From positions 496,001 through 560,000 of the forward strand of contig NZ_CP031705.1 in NCBI RefSeq assembly GCF_022701255.1: a stretch of 64,000 bases of DNA. Direction: 5' to 3'. The position numbers and the translations under genes were made by a program. This document shows positions 42,970-50,997 of the stretch, piece by piece (position 1 is the first letter of the stretch; the number at the start of each line of letters is the position of its first letter). The DNA comes from Microcoleus vaginatus HSN003 (GTDB taxonomy: Bacteria; Cyanobacteriota; Cyanobacteriia; Cyanobacteriales; Microcoleaceae). The notes under the pieces are model-generated. The model worked only from the letters and a program-made list of their open reading frames with translations. It had not been told where the DNA came from and made no database searches.

Positions 42970-43296
42970 ATGCCAGAATCTCCAGCCCGAGAACCAGACT
43001 CCCAACCAGAAGCGCGCTGTGTATTGGTTTGCCAGTATCTATCTTGCCTGAAAAATGGTTCAGCAGCAGTGCTAGCGGCTTTTGAAGCTCAACAAGTTCC
43101 AGGGGTGAAAGTTGAGGCTACTAGCTGTCAGGGACAGTGCACCACTGGCCCGACTGTACGAGTTACCCCGGACGAAATTTGGTATTGTCGAGTTAAACCG
43201 AGTGATGTACCGTTGATTGTGGAAGATCACCTCAAAGAGGGAAAACCTGTAGAGGCGCTGTTCAATCCGAGAATTCATGCGCGTTATTATTATTAG
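42970..43296 (+). CDS. Thioredoxin-like 2Fe-2S ferredoxin domain protein
   Basis: The 108-residue protein has four cysteines for a thioredoxin-like 2Fe-2S cluster: CQYLSCLKNGS and CQGQCTTGP. The rest follows the (2Fe-2S) ferredoxin fold (VLAAFEAQQ, VTPDEIWYCRVKPSDVPLIV). A role in electron transfer is expected; the partner is unknown. It is divergent from the CBS gene and 75 bp upstream of dacB. Confidence 0.88.
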   Translation: MPESPAREPDSQPEARCVLVCQYLSCLKNGSAAVLAAFEAQQVPGVKVEATSCQGQCTTGPTVRVTPDEIWYCRVKPSDVPLIVEDHLKEGKPVEALFNPRIHARYYY

Positions 43297-43371
43297 TATT
43301 GACTTGATTCGGTGAAACTTCCAAGCTCTGGCGCATCTACTTTTAATAGTTATTGTTAAGGAACTGGTACT

Positions 43372-44820
43372 TTGAAAATCCAAGGAATTGCGCTTAGTTT
43401 TTTAGTCCTAATTCTGGGGCGTCCGTCGGCGGTTACTGCTCAAACGTCGGCGGTTGCTGGGGATATTTGTCCTGCGGATTTGGGTGCCCAAGTAGATGCG
43501 ATCGCCAATCGTCCCGAATTTAGCCGATCGCGCTGGGGCATTTTGATTCAACCTCTATCTTCTACTACTACTCTCTACAGCCGCGACAGCCAAAAATATT
43601 TTATTCCGGCATCAAATGTCAAGCTGCTAACCACAGCCGCTGCTTTGCAGAAACTCGGTGCAGATTTTCGGATTAAGACTTCGGTTTACAGCGACGAAAA
43701 TGGAAGTTTGTACGTTGCCGGCAGGGGAGATCCGAGCATTGCTGAGGCTCAGTTGAAATCTTTGGCGCAGCAGTTGAAACAGCGAGGAATCAGTCAAGTA
43801 AACGAGTTGATTGGCGATGACAGCTATTTTCAAGGCAGTGCAGTCAATCCGAATTGGGAATGGGAAGACGCGCAAGCAGGCTACGGAGCGCCGATTAACA
43901 GTTTAATTTTCAATCAAAACGCGATCGACCTTCTCTTGTCCCCGCAGGCTCTTGGGCAACCTCTGAAAGTTACTTTTGCCGAACCAAAACTGGCAAATCA
44001 GTGGCAACTTCAGAACAATTCAGTAACAGTCGCCCAAAGCGAATCTGAGTTTATTGAAGTTGGCCGGGAGTTCGATCGACCTATAATTCGAGTGAGCGGA
44101 CAGTTGAAAGTTGGTGGCGAACCTGAATCAGCTTATGTCGCAGTTGTCAACCCCGCTAATAATTTTTTGCAGTATTTTCAACAAGCCCTGGCGACTGAGG
44201 GAATTCCTGTTAAACAGAGTTTAGTTGCATCGGCTTCTCGCAATTTAAATCAAGAATTAGCGACCGTTGAATCGCCGCCGCTGGCTGAATTGGTGAGAGA
44301 AACTAATCGCGAAAGCAACAATCTTTATGCAGAAGTTTTATTGAGATTGCTGGGAAAACTTACAGACAAGATGCCTGTGCCACAAGAGGATACAGGTGAA
44401 AGCGGTTTGAAAGAGCTAAAGACAGTTTTAACTCAATTAGGAGTAAATCCCAACACCTACATATTAGCCGACGGTTCGGGCTTGTCTCGCCACAATTTAA
44501 TTAGTCCAGAAGCCTTGGTGCAAACTTTGAGATTGATGGCTAATTCACCTGCTGCATCGATTTACCGCCAGTCACTGTCGATCGCTGGCGAGAGCGGCAC
44601 TTTGAAAAATCGTTTTAATATTACACCAAACCGCGTAATTTTGCAAGGAAAAACAGGAACTATGAGTGGAGTTTCGGCGCTGTCGGGATATATCGAAGTT
44701 CCGAATTACGAGCCGCTGGTGTTTAGCATTATCGTCAATCAATCTGACCTATCGGCTGCAAAAATGCGATCGGCGACGGACGAAATTGTCCTATTATTGA
44801 ATCGCCTGCGCCGCTGTTAA
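43372..44820 (+). CDS. dacB: D-alanyl-D-alanine carboxypeptidase/endopeptidase (PBP4 type, S13)
   Basis: The 482-residue protein starts at TTG 43372 and has a signal peptide ending near AVTAQT. The penicillin-binding motifs are SNVK (Ser81-Lys84, SxxK), SNN in RESNNLYAEVLLRLLG (SxN) and KTG in LQGKTGTMSGVSALSG. This is the class C low-mass PBP4/DacB pattern with the extra domain between SxxK and SxN. It trims peptide cross-links in the periplasmic peptidoglycan. Confidence 0.94.
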   Translation: MKIQGIALSFLVLILGRPSAVTAQTSAVAGDICPADLGAQVDAIANRPEFSRSRWGILIQPLSSTTTLYSRDSQKYFIPASNVKLLTTAAALQKLGADFRIKTSVYSDENGSLYVAGRGDPSIAEAQLKSLAQQLKQRGISQVNELIGDDSYFQGSAVNPNWEWEDAQAGYGAPINSLIFNQNAIDLLLSPQALGQPLKVTFAEPKLANQWQLQNNSVTVAQSESEFIEVGREFDRPIIRVSGQLKVGGEPESAYVAVVNPANNFLQYFQQALATEGIPVKQSLVASASRNLNQELATVESPPLAELVRETNRESNNLYAEVLLRLLGKLTDKMPVPQEDTGESGLKELKTVLTQLGVNPNTYILADGSGLSRHNLISPEALVQTLRLMANSPAASIYRQSLSIAGESGTLKNRFNITPNRVILQGKTGTMSGVSALSGYIEVPNYEPLVFSIIVNQSDLSAAKMRSATDEIVLLLNRLRRC

Positions 44821-45037
44821 AACAACAGATTTAAGGTGAGAAAGTTAAGCTCAGTAGTTACACCTAAAAAACCGGGAACCCAAAAACCCTACAAGTTTTA
44901 AGTTTCATTAGATTACACCGACGGGGATCGAAAAGCAGCTACAATAAAAGTAGAAAAATTAACACCATTGGGAAGTTTTAGCCTGCTACCAGTCGGCGGG
45001 TTGTGTACTTCCCGAAAATAAATCTAACTTTCCCACT

Positions 45038-45934
45038 ATGAATTCTTTAGATTCCGAACAGCAACACATCTTTGTCGAAACCAACAACATCCGCCTGCAC
45101 TGTGTTTCTCAAGGAGAAGGCGAGCTTGTTCTCCTCCTGCATGGGTTTCCAGAGTTTTGGTACTCTTGGCGTCATCAAATCCCTGCTTTAGCGCGTCATT
45201 TCAAGGTGGTAGTGCCGGATTTGCGGGGCTATAACGATTCCGACAAGCCGGAAAGTGGCTATGATTTAGATACGCTGAGCGCAGATATTCGCGGTTTGAT
45301 TACGAGCCTGGGTTATACAAAAGCTCACGTTGTAGGTCATGATTGGGGAGGGGTGATTGCGTGGCACTTAGCTCAAAAATTCCCCGAACAACTCAACCGC
45401 TTGGCAATTTTAAACGCTCCGCACCCGCAGCGATTCGTGCAGGAAATGGCGAGCAATTTAGATCAAATCCGCCGCAGTTGGTACGTTTTGGCGTTTCAAG
45501 TGCCTGGCATTCCCGAATGGTTGATTCGGCAAAACTTGAAAGATTTTGTGCACAATGTTTTCCAAGGACAAGCTGTTCGCAAAGGAGCTTTTAGCGCTGA
45601 GGAAACTAAGATTTATCAGACTGCTTTAGAAAAGCCGGGAGTATTAGCCGCCGCTATCAATTATTATCGGCAGATGTTTCATCCGCAGAGGCTTTGGAAT
45701 TTGGGGCAGAAATTAGAACCTGTGACAGTGCCTACTTTGGTGCTTTGGGGAGAAGAAGATGCGTTTTTGAGTCACAAACTTGTAGAAGGTTTAGACAGAT
45801 TAATTACGGCTCCGTTTAAGTTGAAATTAGTCCCTCACTGCGGTCACTGGATTCAGCAGGAAGCGCCACAAACGGTGAATCGAGAATTGCTGAGTTTTCT
45901 GAGAAATTCTTCTCCTTCTTTGGCTGTGGCATAG
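45038..45934 (+). CDS. Alpha/beta hydrolase, epoxide hydrolase-like
   Basis: The 298-residue protein has oxyanion-hole HGFPEFWYSW (35-44), PDLRGYNDSDKP, and nucleophile Asp102 in GHDWGGVIAW. The cap domain holds two candidate Tyr (SWYVLAF, INYYRQMF). The charge-relay Asp is in WGEEDAFL and the His in PHCGHWIQQE. Asp as nucleophile with these motifs points to the epoxide hydrolase or haloalkane dehalogenase group. Substrate unknown. Confidence 0.92.
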   Translation: MNSLDSEQQHIFVETNNIRLHCVSQGEGELVLLLHGFPEFWYSWRHQIPALARHFKVVVPDLRGYNDSDKPESGYDLDTLSADIRGLITSLGYTKAHVVGHDWGGVIAWHLAQKFPEQLNRLAILNAPHPQRFVQEMASNLDQIRRSWYVLAFQVPGIPEWLIRQNLKDFVHNVFQGQAVRKGAFSAEETKIYQTALEKPGVLAAAINYYRQMFHPQRLWNLGQKLEPVTVPTLVLWGEEDAFLSHKLVEGLDRLITAPFKLKLVPHCGHWIQQEAPQTVNRELLSFLRNSSPSLAVA

Positions 45935-45956
45935 AAAAAAATTAACGCTTGCAAAT

Positions 45957-46025
45957 AAGAACGGTCAAGATGCCCGTTCCACAAGAACATTGAATTTTTG
46001 TGGAACGGGCATCTTGCCCGTTCTT
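45957..46025. terminator. Large 28-bp inverted repeat between convergent genes
   Basis: AAGAACGGTCAAGATGCCCG... at 45957-45984 matches the reverse complement of 45998-46025 at 27 of 28 positions, with a 13-base loop. Each arm itself holds a small GGGCA/TGCCC-type hairpin, similar to the family B arm. It lies between two convergent genes and could end both transcripts, but the sequence is that of the dispersed repeat. Confidence 0.65.
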
Positions 46026-46051
46026 AATATCTGGCGCACGCTACTTATTTA

Positions 46052-46276
46052 TTAGTCCCAGAGCAAATTTTCTTGGATCAGCAGTGCAATCATCGCAGTT
46101 CTGGAACAAACACCGAGTTTGATAAAAATCCGCCTCACGTAAGTAGCAACCGTCCAGTGACTGATATTTAAATTTTTGGCAATACATTTGTTGGGCAGCC
46201 CTTGGGCTACTAATTGCGCGATCGCTCTTTCGCGTGGACTCAGGCTAATTTCCGGTTTGTAACTTGTGCTTTGCAT
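46052..46276 (-). CDS. Small LuxR-type HTH protein
   Basis: The 74-residue protein is essentially one LuxR/GerE HTH (SLSPRERAIAQLVAQGLPNK, CIAKNLNISHWTVATYVRRI, FIKLGVCSRTAMIALLIQ). There is no receiver or sensor domain. It is 29 bp downstream of the Coq4-like gene on the same strand, so the two probably form an operon. Confidence 0.88.
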   Translation of the reverse strand: MQSTSYKPEISLSPRERAIAQLVAQGLPNKCIAKNLNISHWTVATYVRRIFIKLGVCSRTAMIALLIQENLLWD

Positions 46277-46305
46277 ACTTTTGCAATGAGGTAATGAGTT
46301 AAAAT

Positions 46306-46779
46306 CTAATCAATTAAGGGTAGAATTCCGAGTTTTTCTCGAACTTCAGATAAAGGAGTTTCCCAATCAGATGCAACGTCCCAATTAATTAGCCGAGTGG
46401 CTAATTTTCCGTGTTTTAAGCCTTTGATAATTTGTCCGATCGCGCATTTGCCGCTGATCAGTCCAACTAACACTAAAATTGCACAAGAAGGACGAAATAC
46501 TTGAGCGCGAGTAAACGCTTGAAGTATAAATTCATCTTCTGTTGAAGCCGAAAGACCTGTCAGCACGTGCCAAACGTCGTGGTTTCGCTGAATCCAGTCT
46601 CCCGATGCGATCGGCTCAAAGCCTTGTTTGTCTAGAAATCGCGCCACTTCGCACCCTAATGTTCCTGCTGGTAGTTGGCGCAATTTTGCCAAGTCGATTT
46701 CAAAATGTCGATCGCTCTCAATTTGAGGATTAATTGTTTGAGCCATCTTTAATATAACTTCCAATTGACCGTCAGCCAT
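46306..46779 (-). CDS. Coq4-family protein
   Basis: The 157-residue protein has the Coq4 metal-binding motif HDVWH in RNHDVWHVLTGLSAS, preceded by LPAGTLGCEVARFLDKQGF. In eukaryotes Coq4 acts in ubiquinone biosynthesis. Cyanobacteria do not make ubiquinone by that route, so its role here is likely different. It is paired with the small LuxR-type gene. Confidence 0.8.
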   Translation of the reverse strand: MADGQLEVILKMAQTINPQIESDRHFEIDLAKLRQLPAGTLGCEVARFLDKQGFEPIASGDWIQRNHDVWHVLTGLSASTEDEFILQAFTRAQVFRPSCAILVLVGLISGKCAIGQIIKGLKHGKLATRLINWDVASDWETPLSEVREKLGILPLID

Positions 46780-47396
46780 AATTTATTCTCCCTTCAACAA
46801 TGATTTAAGTTGCGAGCAAATTAATTTGTGTTTGTCAAGTTCATTTTTGCCATGAATCAATACGATTTTTTTTAGCGACTCAGCTTAAACCTCGTACTTT
46901 CTGTCAAACCAATCGCCTATCAGGAGCTTTTACATTTCTTTACAAACATTTTTAGATGTGAAATCTGCTACCTGTAAAAATCTCCCTAGTGTTTGTAATC
47001 GCAACTTGACCCACCGGCAAGTACCAGTAAAATCCACAGTATTGAGCGGTGATTGGAACCCCCTTACTTACGTATATAAATTTATTCTGCTGCTAATTAT
47101 TGGAACTTGCAATGAGTCAGAAGTGGAAGCTTGCAGGCATCGTGATGCAGGTGCATACAAGTGAAGAGAGTTGAAGCAAGGTGAAGCAAGGTGAAGTTAT
47201 GCAGAGTTGATTTTTCGGAATTACGCAGTAGTCCCAATCCCCTGTGGTTGCCGAATTTGTAGTGGCCATCATGGGGGATTGCCCGTATGTCGTTAGAATG
47301 TCGCTCAAATGAGTGTCACTCATTTGAGCGACTGGTCAAGTATTTTCACCAACAGCTATAAATAAAGTAGAGATTCATATCATATAAGGTGTTGCT
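46780..47396. other. 617-bp non-coding stretch
   Basis: No gene is supported. Features are short TTGAAGCAAGGTGAAGCAAGGTGAAG repeats near 47170 and the perfect inverted repeat at 47300-47332 just before the secreted-protein gene. Confidence 0.45.
47300..47332. promoter_or_regulatory. Perfect 15-bp inverted repeat, possible operator
   Basis: GTCGCTCAAATGAGT (47300-47314), loop GTC, then ACTCATTTGAGCGAC (47318-47332). The repeat is exact, about 65 bases upstream of GTG 47397. Position suggests an operator or an RNA hairpin in the leader. No second copy was noticed in the window. Confidence 0.6.
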
Positions 47397-48116
47397 GTGA
47401 AAAAACTTTACATTTTGTTGTCCACAGGAGTTATGTCATTAATTTGGTGCGCTGCTGCTAGCGCTACGAATTATGTTAATCCTAACGGTAAAACTACTTT
47501 AAACTTGTCAGAAAAAGGGAACAATCGCAGAGGTTTTTACTTGACCAAAGTAGGCAATCGGGAATTTTTGGGCAACATTCAAATTACCCGTTCCGAAGGA
47601 GCAGCAGGCTCTTACTATTACAATGGGACTTTCAAAGACCGTGCGATCGGCCCTGGCAGAAAAATTGTTTGTTCTGGGGATATTACCATTGTTAGGCGTC
47701 AATTTGGAAGGAGCAGCCAATTGGGAGCCGAAGTTACTTGGAAGGTGAAACGAGGAGAAAATTGTCCTTCTATTGGCCAGACATTTAAAGTAAATTTAGT
47801 CGAATCTTTACCGCGTCCTAATGCAAGTGGCGACTATACTTCTAGCAATTCTAATACTTGGTTGACTGAAACTGCTGGTTCTGCAACTTGGCCTGCTTGG
47901 CGAGTCACGTCGCGAGATGGACAACTCAACTGCCGCAAGACGCCAAACGGAGCAATTCAACAAGTTTACCGCGCGAATAGAGATACAATTGCTGCTGAAC
48001 TCAGGGGAGTAAATGCGATTACAATGGCTAACGGTCAACCCTGGTTGCGGACAAAACAAAACTGTTACGTGCGCGCTAATTCTCAATACTTCCAGCCAGT
48101 TTCTATGCCTGAATAA
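47397..48116 (+). CDS. Secreted protein with a probable SH3b-like C-terminal domain
   Basis: The 239-residue protein starts at GTG 47397 with a signal peptide (MKKLYILLSTGVMSLIWCAA) that ends near ASATNY. The middle is beta-rich with two cysteines (KIVCSGD and GENCPS). The C-terminal 75 residues (WRVTSRDGQLNCRKTPNGAI, TMANGQPWLRTKQNCYVRAN) resemble a bacterial SH3-like domain. No catalytic domain is seen. Confidence 0.8.
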   Translation: MKKLYILLSTGVMSLIWCAAASATNYVNPNGKTTLNLSEKGNNRRGFYLTKVGNREFLGNIQITRSEGAAGSYYYNGTFKDRAIGPGRKIVCSGDITIVRRQFGRSSQLGAEVTWKVKRGENCPSIGQTFKVNLVESLPRPNASGDYTSSNSNTWLTETAGSATWPAWRVTSRDGQLNCRKTPNGAIQQVYRANRDTIAAELRGVNAITMANGQPWLRTKQNCYVRANSQYFQPVSMPE

Positions 48117-48323
48117 GTGATGGTAAGTAGGGAGCATCTCAAGGAAAGCAGCCAAGCCCAAAATTGGAGTTTTGAGGCAAGAGGCAGAACGCAGAAGGAA
48201 GGAGCCAGAAGAAGTCTTTTTACCAATATGAGATGCTCCCAGTTCCGCTGTCAGAGCCACGCAGCTTACCACAAGACATGAATCCAGTTTACAAAGAGTA
48301 TTTTGAAAACAATTCTGTTGGGA

Positions 48324-48411
48324 TAAGCTGTTGTGGCTTTAAATTGTATGTCAAAAAAGAATAAAACTCTTGTGGGGTGTCCCGCCCGCCTCCAATATGC
48401 AATTTAAATAA
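48324..48411. repeat. MITE-like element, family A, copy 3 (right end decayed)
   Basis: The left end is TAAGCTGTTGTGGCTTTAAA then TTGTATGTCAAAAAAGAATAAAACTC. The core is CTTGTGGGGTGTCCCGCCCGCC. The right inverted repeat is only the inner GCAATTTAAAT; the outer CAGCTTA is lost. This is a worn copy of the same element. Confidence 0.85.
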
Positions 48412-48561
48412 AAAGTCCGCGTTATTTTGTGGCTTCACTACTAAACAATCGATTACTGCATAACAATTGCCATGCAAAGGAGTAGCCTCTCATCCCTGTT
48501 TATCCTGCAAAACTTACATAGCGTGACCAAAGTTACGCTCGCCCGTTAAATAGAAACTCGC

Positions 48562-48664
48562 TAAGCTGTTCTAGATTTAAATTGTAGGTCAAAAAACAAT
48601 AAAACTCTTGTGGGGTGGGCGGGACGCCCGCCTCGAATATGCAATTTAAGTGCGCCACAGCTTA
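48562..48664. repeat. MITE-like element, family A, copy 4
   Basis: This 103-bp copy has TAAGCTGTTCTAGATTTAAA at the left and TTTAAGTGCGCCACAGCTTA at the right. The core is GGGCGGGACGCCCGCC, a perfect small hairpin. Size and ends agree with copy 2 at 15066-15167. Confidence 0.9.
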
Positions 48665-48758
48665 TCGTCATAAAATTAAAATTAAACTGCTCAAAGAATC
48701 GCCGACTTTCCTGTTAAACAAAAACGCCGCACCATAGCTAAGCAGGCTAAGGAGGGTG

Positions 48759-49025
48759 TCAATCAGAATAGTGGTAGCGACAAGAGATAATCGTTAGATA
48801 CTCGTCATCCACAGCATAAACTAATCGATTCGTATCATCAATTCGCCGCGACCAAAATCCAGCCAGATTCTCCCTCAGTGGTTCTGGCTTTCCAATCCCC
48901 TCAAACGGCAATCGGATTGTTGCCTCAATTAGCTTGTTAATTCGTTTTAAGGTTTTCTTATCTTGCCCTTGCCAATATAAATAATCGCCCCAAGCCTCAT
49001 TTGTCCATGCTAACTTTCTAGTCAT
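48759..49025 (-). CDS. yoeB: YoeB-type mRNA interferase toxin
   Basis: The 88-residue protein has the RelE/YoeB fold: LAWTNEAWGDYLYWQGQDKK, FEGIGKPEPLRENLAGFWSR and RLVYAVDDEYLTIISCRYHY with the terminal catalytic His/Tyr region. YoeB is a ribosome-dependent RNase. It overlaps the yefM-like gene by 8 bases and is its downstream partner. Confidence 0.95.
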   Translation of the reverse strand: MTRKLAWTNEAWGDYLYWQGQDKKTLKRINKLIEATIRLPFEGIGKPEPLRENLAGFWSRRIDDTNRLVYAVDDEYLTIISCRYHYSD

Positions 49026-49272
49026 CCAACAAATTTCGCTCTACCACTTTCCCCTGCTTAAACTGAGCAATAGAACGCTCCAAATGGGCAGCATTGGCGG
49101 GAGATTTGAGTAAATGAACTGTTTCCAGCAAACTATTAAAGAACTCTAGCGACATCACCACGGCATCCTCCGCATCCCGTCTAGTGATGATGGTATAGTC
49201 CGTATCTTCCACTACTCTGTCTAAAACAGCCTTGAGGTTATTTCTCGCTTCGCTAAAAGAAACAATATTCAT
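49018..49272 (-). CDS. yefM: YefM-type antitoxin (Phd/YefM family)
   Basis: The 84-residue protein starts MNIVSFSEARNNLKAVLDRV, then TDYTIITRRDAEDAVVMSLE, the Phd/YefM DNA-binding part. The C-terminal part binds and blocks YoeB. Its promoter region contains the palindrome ACTTGTAC/GTACAAGT, in keeping with YefM autorepression. Confidence 0.95.
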   Translation of the reverse strand: MNIVSFSEARNNLKAVLDRVVEDTDYTIITRRDAEDAVVMSLEFFNSLLETVHLLKSPANAAHLERSIAQFKQGKVVERNLLDD

Positions 49273-49281
49273 GTACTTGAC

Positions 49282-49305
49282 ACTTGTACTACTTACTGTA
49301 CAAGT
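49282..49305. promoter_or_regulatory. YefM operator palindrome
   Basis: ACTTGTAC (49282-49289) and GTACAAGT (49298-49305) are exact inverted repeats with an 8-base gap, directly upstream of the yefM ATG at 49272. They contain the TGTAC core known to be bound by YefM-type antitoxins. The role is inference from family knowledge. Confidence 0.75.
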
Positions 49306-49394
49306 ATAGCAATCCGCAATATATTCGGCAATCCCGATCTCATATCATGTGCGGTCAATTTACTGGTTCTATGGCTGGAGCCTGGGAACCGATA

Positions 49395-49447
49395 CCTAGA
49401 GGAAGAGCCTCGCGAGCGAAAATTAAATTCGAGGCTCTAGGTAGCTG
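49395..49447. terminator. Inverted repeat downstream of recA
   Basis: CCTAGAGGAAGAGCCTCG (from 49395) can pair with CGAGGCTCTAGG (to about 49442), giving a large stem-loop. It is about 90 bases past the recA stop and could terminate recA. A longer outer pairing GGCTGGAGCCTGG/CCAGCCTGG is imperfect. Confidence 0.4.
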
Positions 49448-49533
49448 TTGAGTGTTACTTTCGCTCCAGCCTGGTAACGAGTAAACAACCAGTAAACAAC
49501 CAGTAAACGAGTAATAATTGAGGACTAAAAAAC

Positions 49534-50679
49534 TTAGATTTCTTCGTCCAAACCATCTACATCATCTACATCATCTACATCATCTACGCCATCTACATCA
49601 TCTACATCATCTACATCATCTACCTCAATAGGAGCGACAGAATTAGCAGAAACCAGAGCACCAGTCTCAAGTTTCTTTTTAACTAGCTCCTCAATTTCAT
49701 TTTTGAAATCGATGTTTTTTTCCATGTGCTGGATCACTTTGTCTCGTCCTTGAGCTATGTTCTCTCCGTTGTAGCTATACCAAGAACCTTTTTTCAGAAT
49801 TACTCCCATTTCGTCGGCCAAGTCAGTCAGACAGCCTAAAGTAGAAATGCCTTTGCCAAATACAATGTCAAATTCGGCAATACGGAAAGGCGGAGCAACT
49901 TTATTTTTAGCAACTTTAACTTTCGTGCGGTTGCCGTATTCTTCTGTACCTTTTTTCAAGCTTTGAATGCGACGAATGTCAAGTCGCACGCTGGCGTAGA
50001 ATTTGAGTGCATTACCGCCGGTTGTGGTTTCGGGGTTGCCGTAAGTTACGCCGATTTTCTGCCGCAATTGGTTGAGGAAAATGACGGTACAGCCGGATTT
50101 GCCGATGTTGCCGGTGATTTTCCGCAAAGCTTGGCTCATCAAGCGCGCTTGCAAACCCATGTGGGAGTCGCCCATGTCGCCTTCGATTTCGGCGCGGGGG
50201 ACGAGGGCGGCTACGGAGTCAATTACTACGATATCCACGGCGACGGAACGCACGAGTTGATCGACAATTTCTAGGGCCATTTCGCCGGTATCCGGCTGGG
50301 AAACTAAGAGATTTTCAATATCGACGCCTAAAGCTGAGGCGTAGGTGGGATCGAGGGCGTGTTCGGCATCGACGAAGGCTGCGATACCGCCGGATTTTTG
50401 GACTTCGGCGATCGCGTGGAGGGCTAGAGTGGTTTTACCGGAACTTTCCGGGCCGTAAATTTCAATGACTCGACCTTTTGGCAAACCGCCGCCCAAAGCA
50501 ATGTCCAGTGTCAGGGCTCCGGTGGGAATGGTTTCTACCCTCATGCGAGTGGAGTCTCCCAATCGGACGATCGCCCCTTTGCCAAAGCTGCGCTCGATTT
50601 GGGAGAGTACGGAAGTTAGAGCTTTTTGCTTTTCTGAGTTTTCAGTGGAAGTTTTTATAGACGCTTCTTTTTTTGCCAT
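49534..50679 (-). CDS. recA: RecA recombinase with a repeat-encoded acidic tail
   Basis: The 381-residue protein has Walker [10 protein letters not shown], the DNA-binding loops ([20 protein letters not shown] and [14 protein letters not shown]) and the usual C-terminal domain. RecA coats single-stranded DNA, drives strand exchange and promotes LexA cleavage. The last 25-30 residues are an almost pure (VDD)n tail with a few Gly and Leu changes, encoded by a 9-bp microsatellite. RecA tails are normally acidic but not repetitive. No clear LexA box was found upstream. Confidence 0.98.
   Translation of the reverse strand: MAKKEASIKTSTENSEKQKALTSVLSQIERSFGKGAIVRLGDSTRMRVETIPTGALTLDIALGGGLPKGRVIEIYGPESSGKTTLALHAIAEVQKSGGIAAFVDAEHALDPTYASALGVDIENLLVSQPDTGEMALEIVDQLVRSVAVDIVVIDSVAALVPRAEIEGDMGDSHMGLQARLMSQALRKITGNIGKSGCTVIFLNQLRQKIGVTYGNPETTTGGNALKFYASVRLDIRRIQSLKKGTEEYGNRTKVKVAKNKVAPPFRIAEFDIVFGKGISTLGCLTDLADEMGVILKKGSWYSYNGENIAQGRDKVIQHMEKNIDFKNEIEELVKKKLETGALVSANSVAPIEVDDVDDVDDVDGVDDVDDVDDVDGLDEEI
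49549..49622 (-). repeat. 9-bp microsatellite encoding the RecA tail
   Basis: Tandem copies of CATCTACAT (plus strand) encode V-D-D on the minus strand. Two units carry the change CGCC or AACC, giving Gly and Leu. The array sits just before the stop codon and does not shift frame. Confidence 0.9.
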
Positions 50680-50997
50680 TTGCGGTACGCGGGTAGACCC
50701 CTTGCGGAGCTTGTTGATTAACTGTACAACACGTATGTTAGCAGTTATTTTTGGGGTCTGGAGGTTCTGGGAGGATCTGGCTGAAGATTCTTGGTTTTGG
50801 GGGTAGTTCAGCCTGAGCCAGCTTTCAGAAGGCTCTGAGCGAGGAGGTATTCGGCATCCGGCAGAGGGTAGAATTATTGTCGGTTGGGGGATGTAGTTGG
50901 TATCGATCGCTCTGGGAGTGAGGTTTAAGATGGTCTACAGTTCCAAATTCCGTGAAGCGTAGCTATCCCGGAGGGAATCGCCACAATTAGGACAAGC
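50680..50997. other. Divergent spacer upstream of recA
   Basis: No gene is seen. It separates recA from the GT39-like gene. Promoters must lie here but none stands out. Confidence 0.35.

Larger units (their letters stand above)
48117..48758. other. 642-bp stretch carrying two MITE-like copies
   Basis: No gene is seen. Two family A elements lie only about 150 bp apart (48324-48411 and 48562-48664), in the same orientation by core sequence. Confidence 0.55.

Noticed and set aside
46958-47164. 68-codon plus-strand frame
   Set aside because: Cys-rich, no similarity and no ribosome-binding site; spacer DNA is more likely.
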